Assembly (NCBI GenBank): GCA_028287205.1
Contig: JAQBQC010000049.1
Coordinates: 1-5,718 of the forward strand
Direction: 5' to 3'
Origin: Gemmatimonadota bacterium
GTDB taxonomy: Bacteria > Gemmatimonadota > Gemmatimonadetes > Gemmatimonadales > Gemmatimonadaceae
DNA length: 5,718 nucleotides
The position numbers and the translations under genes are program-made. Of the stretch, positions 5,125-5,718 are shown piece by piece. Within the stretch, counting starts at the first letter, position 1. The number at the start of each line of letters is the position of its first letter. The notes beneath the pieces are model-generated. The model had not been told where the DNA came from and searched no databases. It was given only the letters and a program-made list of their open reading frames with translations.

Positions 5125-5718
5125 ATGAAGTCTCACATCGTGGTGCGCGGCGCACGGCAGCATAACCTCAAGGGATTCGACCTCGAGATTCCGCGCCGCA
5201 GCTACACGGTGGTGACCGGCCCATCGGGCTCGGGAAAGTCCTCGCTCGCCTTCGATACGATCTACGCGGAGGGGCAGCGGCGCTACGTCGAGTCGCTGTC
5301 GGCGTACGCGCGGCAGTTTCTCGAGCGCATGGAGAAGCCGAACGTCGACTTCATAGACGGGCTCTCGCCGGCCGTGGCGATCGAGCAGTCCAACCCGACG
5401 AAGACGTCGCGGTCGACGGTGGGCACCGCCACGGAGATCTACGATTTCCTGCGGCTGCTCTGGGCGCGGATCGGCCACACGTTCTGTCCGGTGTGCGCGC
5501 GCGAGATGAAGCGCGACACGGTGCAGTCCGTCACCGAAGAGGTGTTGGCCTTGCCCGCGGGAACGCGCTTCTCGGTGGCGTTCCCCCTGCGCCTCAGCAA
5601 TCTCGTCACTCACGATGTGGTCGTGGAGAATCTCCGCGCGCAGGGATTCCTTCGCGTCGTCATCGAGGGCACGCTCGCCCATCTGGAGGAGCTGCCAACG
5701 GGCACCGATGTCACGAAG
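5125..5718 (+). CDS. uvrA: UvrA, excinuclease ABC subunit A (N-terminal part, cut by window end)
   Basis: UvrA is the damage-sensing ABC ATPase of nucleotide excision repair; it acts as a dimer that loads UvrB at DNA lesions in the cytosol. The window holds the first 198 codons of a protein that is normally about 940-1000 residues, with no frameshift or stop. The start MKSHIVVRGARQHNLKGFDLEIPR is the family N-terminus. Walker A is TGPSGSGKSSLAFDT (Gly32 to Ser39; Pro33 where Escherichia coli has Leu). It is followed by the near-invariant YAEGQRRYVESLSAYARQFL and MEKPNVDFIDGLSPAVAIEQ. SRSTVGTATEIYDFLRLLWAR (about 95-115) is the Q-loop region segment, and CPVC (Cys121, Cys124) is a Cys pair found in many UvrA proteins. 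The signature motif, zinc fingers and second ATPase half lie beyond the window. The ATG at 5125 is the only start that gives the conserved N-terminus. Confidence 0.97.
   Translation, partial: MKSHIVVRGARQHNLKGFDLEIPRRSYTVVTGPSGSGKSSLAFDTIYAEGQRRYVESLSAYARQFLERMEKPNVDFIDGLSPAVAIEQSNPTKTSRSTVGTATEIYDFLRLLWARIGHTFCPVCAREMKRDTVQSVTEEVLALPAGTRFSVAFPLRLSNLVTHDVVVENLRAQGFLRVVIEGTLAHLEELPTGTDVTK

Noticed and set aside
5119..5682. 187-codon open frame on the minus strand, opposite uvrA
   Set aside because: It is Arg/His-rich without any motif, and the plus strand is unmistakably UvrA.

Overview
The window is GC-rich, densely coded bacterial DNA with six complete protein genes and two partial genes at its edges. 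It contains no phage or insertion sequence, no CRISPR array and no recognisable RNA gene. The base composition, the FHA/PP2C signalling genes and the style of the HD-domain and UvrA proteins suggest a high-GC soil-type Gram-negative bacterium, perhaps Gemmatimonadota. That taxonomic guess is an inference and is weak.

Layout. Positions 1-1220 (+) hold an HD-superfamily phosphohydrolase whose ATG start seems to lie one base outside the left edge. After a 152-base spacer with two small tandem repeats comes a dihydrofolate-reductase-fold protein (1373-1966, +). Its base composition is clearly less GC-rich than that of its neighbours, so it may be an acquired gene. A 123-base convergent gap follows. 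Positions 4668 down to 2090 form a tight four-gene operon on the minus strand: a triple-FHA-domain protein with a C-terminal membrane anchor, a complete PP2C-type Ser/Thr phosphatase, an unrecognised 60-residue protein, and an unrecognised 136-residue protein with a Cys/His motif. A 150-base divergent intergenic region separates this operon from a small GlsB/YeaQ-type membrane protein (4819-5091, +). The start of uvrA (5125 to the right edge, +) follows.

How the genes may work together. The operon joins a phosphothreonine reader (FHA) to an eraser (PP2C). The PP2C start codon overlaps the FHA stop codon (TAGTG), and the two following junctions are equally tight, so all four products are probably made together. 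No kinase is visible, so the writer of this pathway must be elsewhere. The two unknown small proteins are candidate partners by position only. UvrA (nucleotide excision repair) and the HD phosphohydrolase (probably nucleotide metabolism) are housekeeping genes with no evident link to the operon.

The most interesting points are the reader/eraser operon with two uncharacterised small proteins, an eight-T tract in the FHA gene where slippage would release the first FHA domain alone, and an identical TANNNT-N5-ATG arrangement in front of both glsB-like and uvrA, which suggests leaderless transcription.
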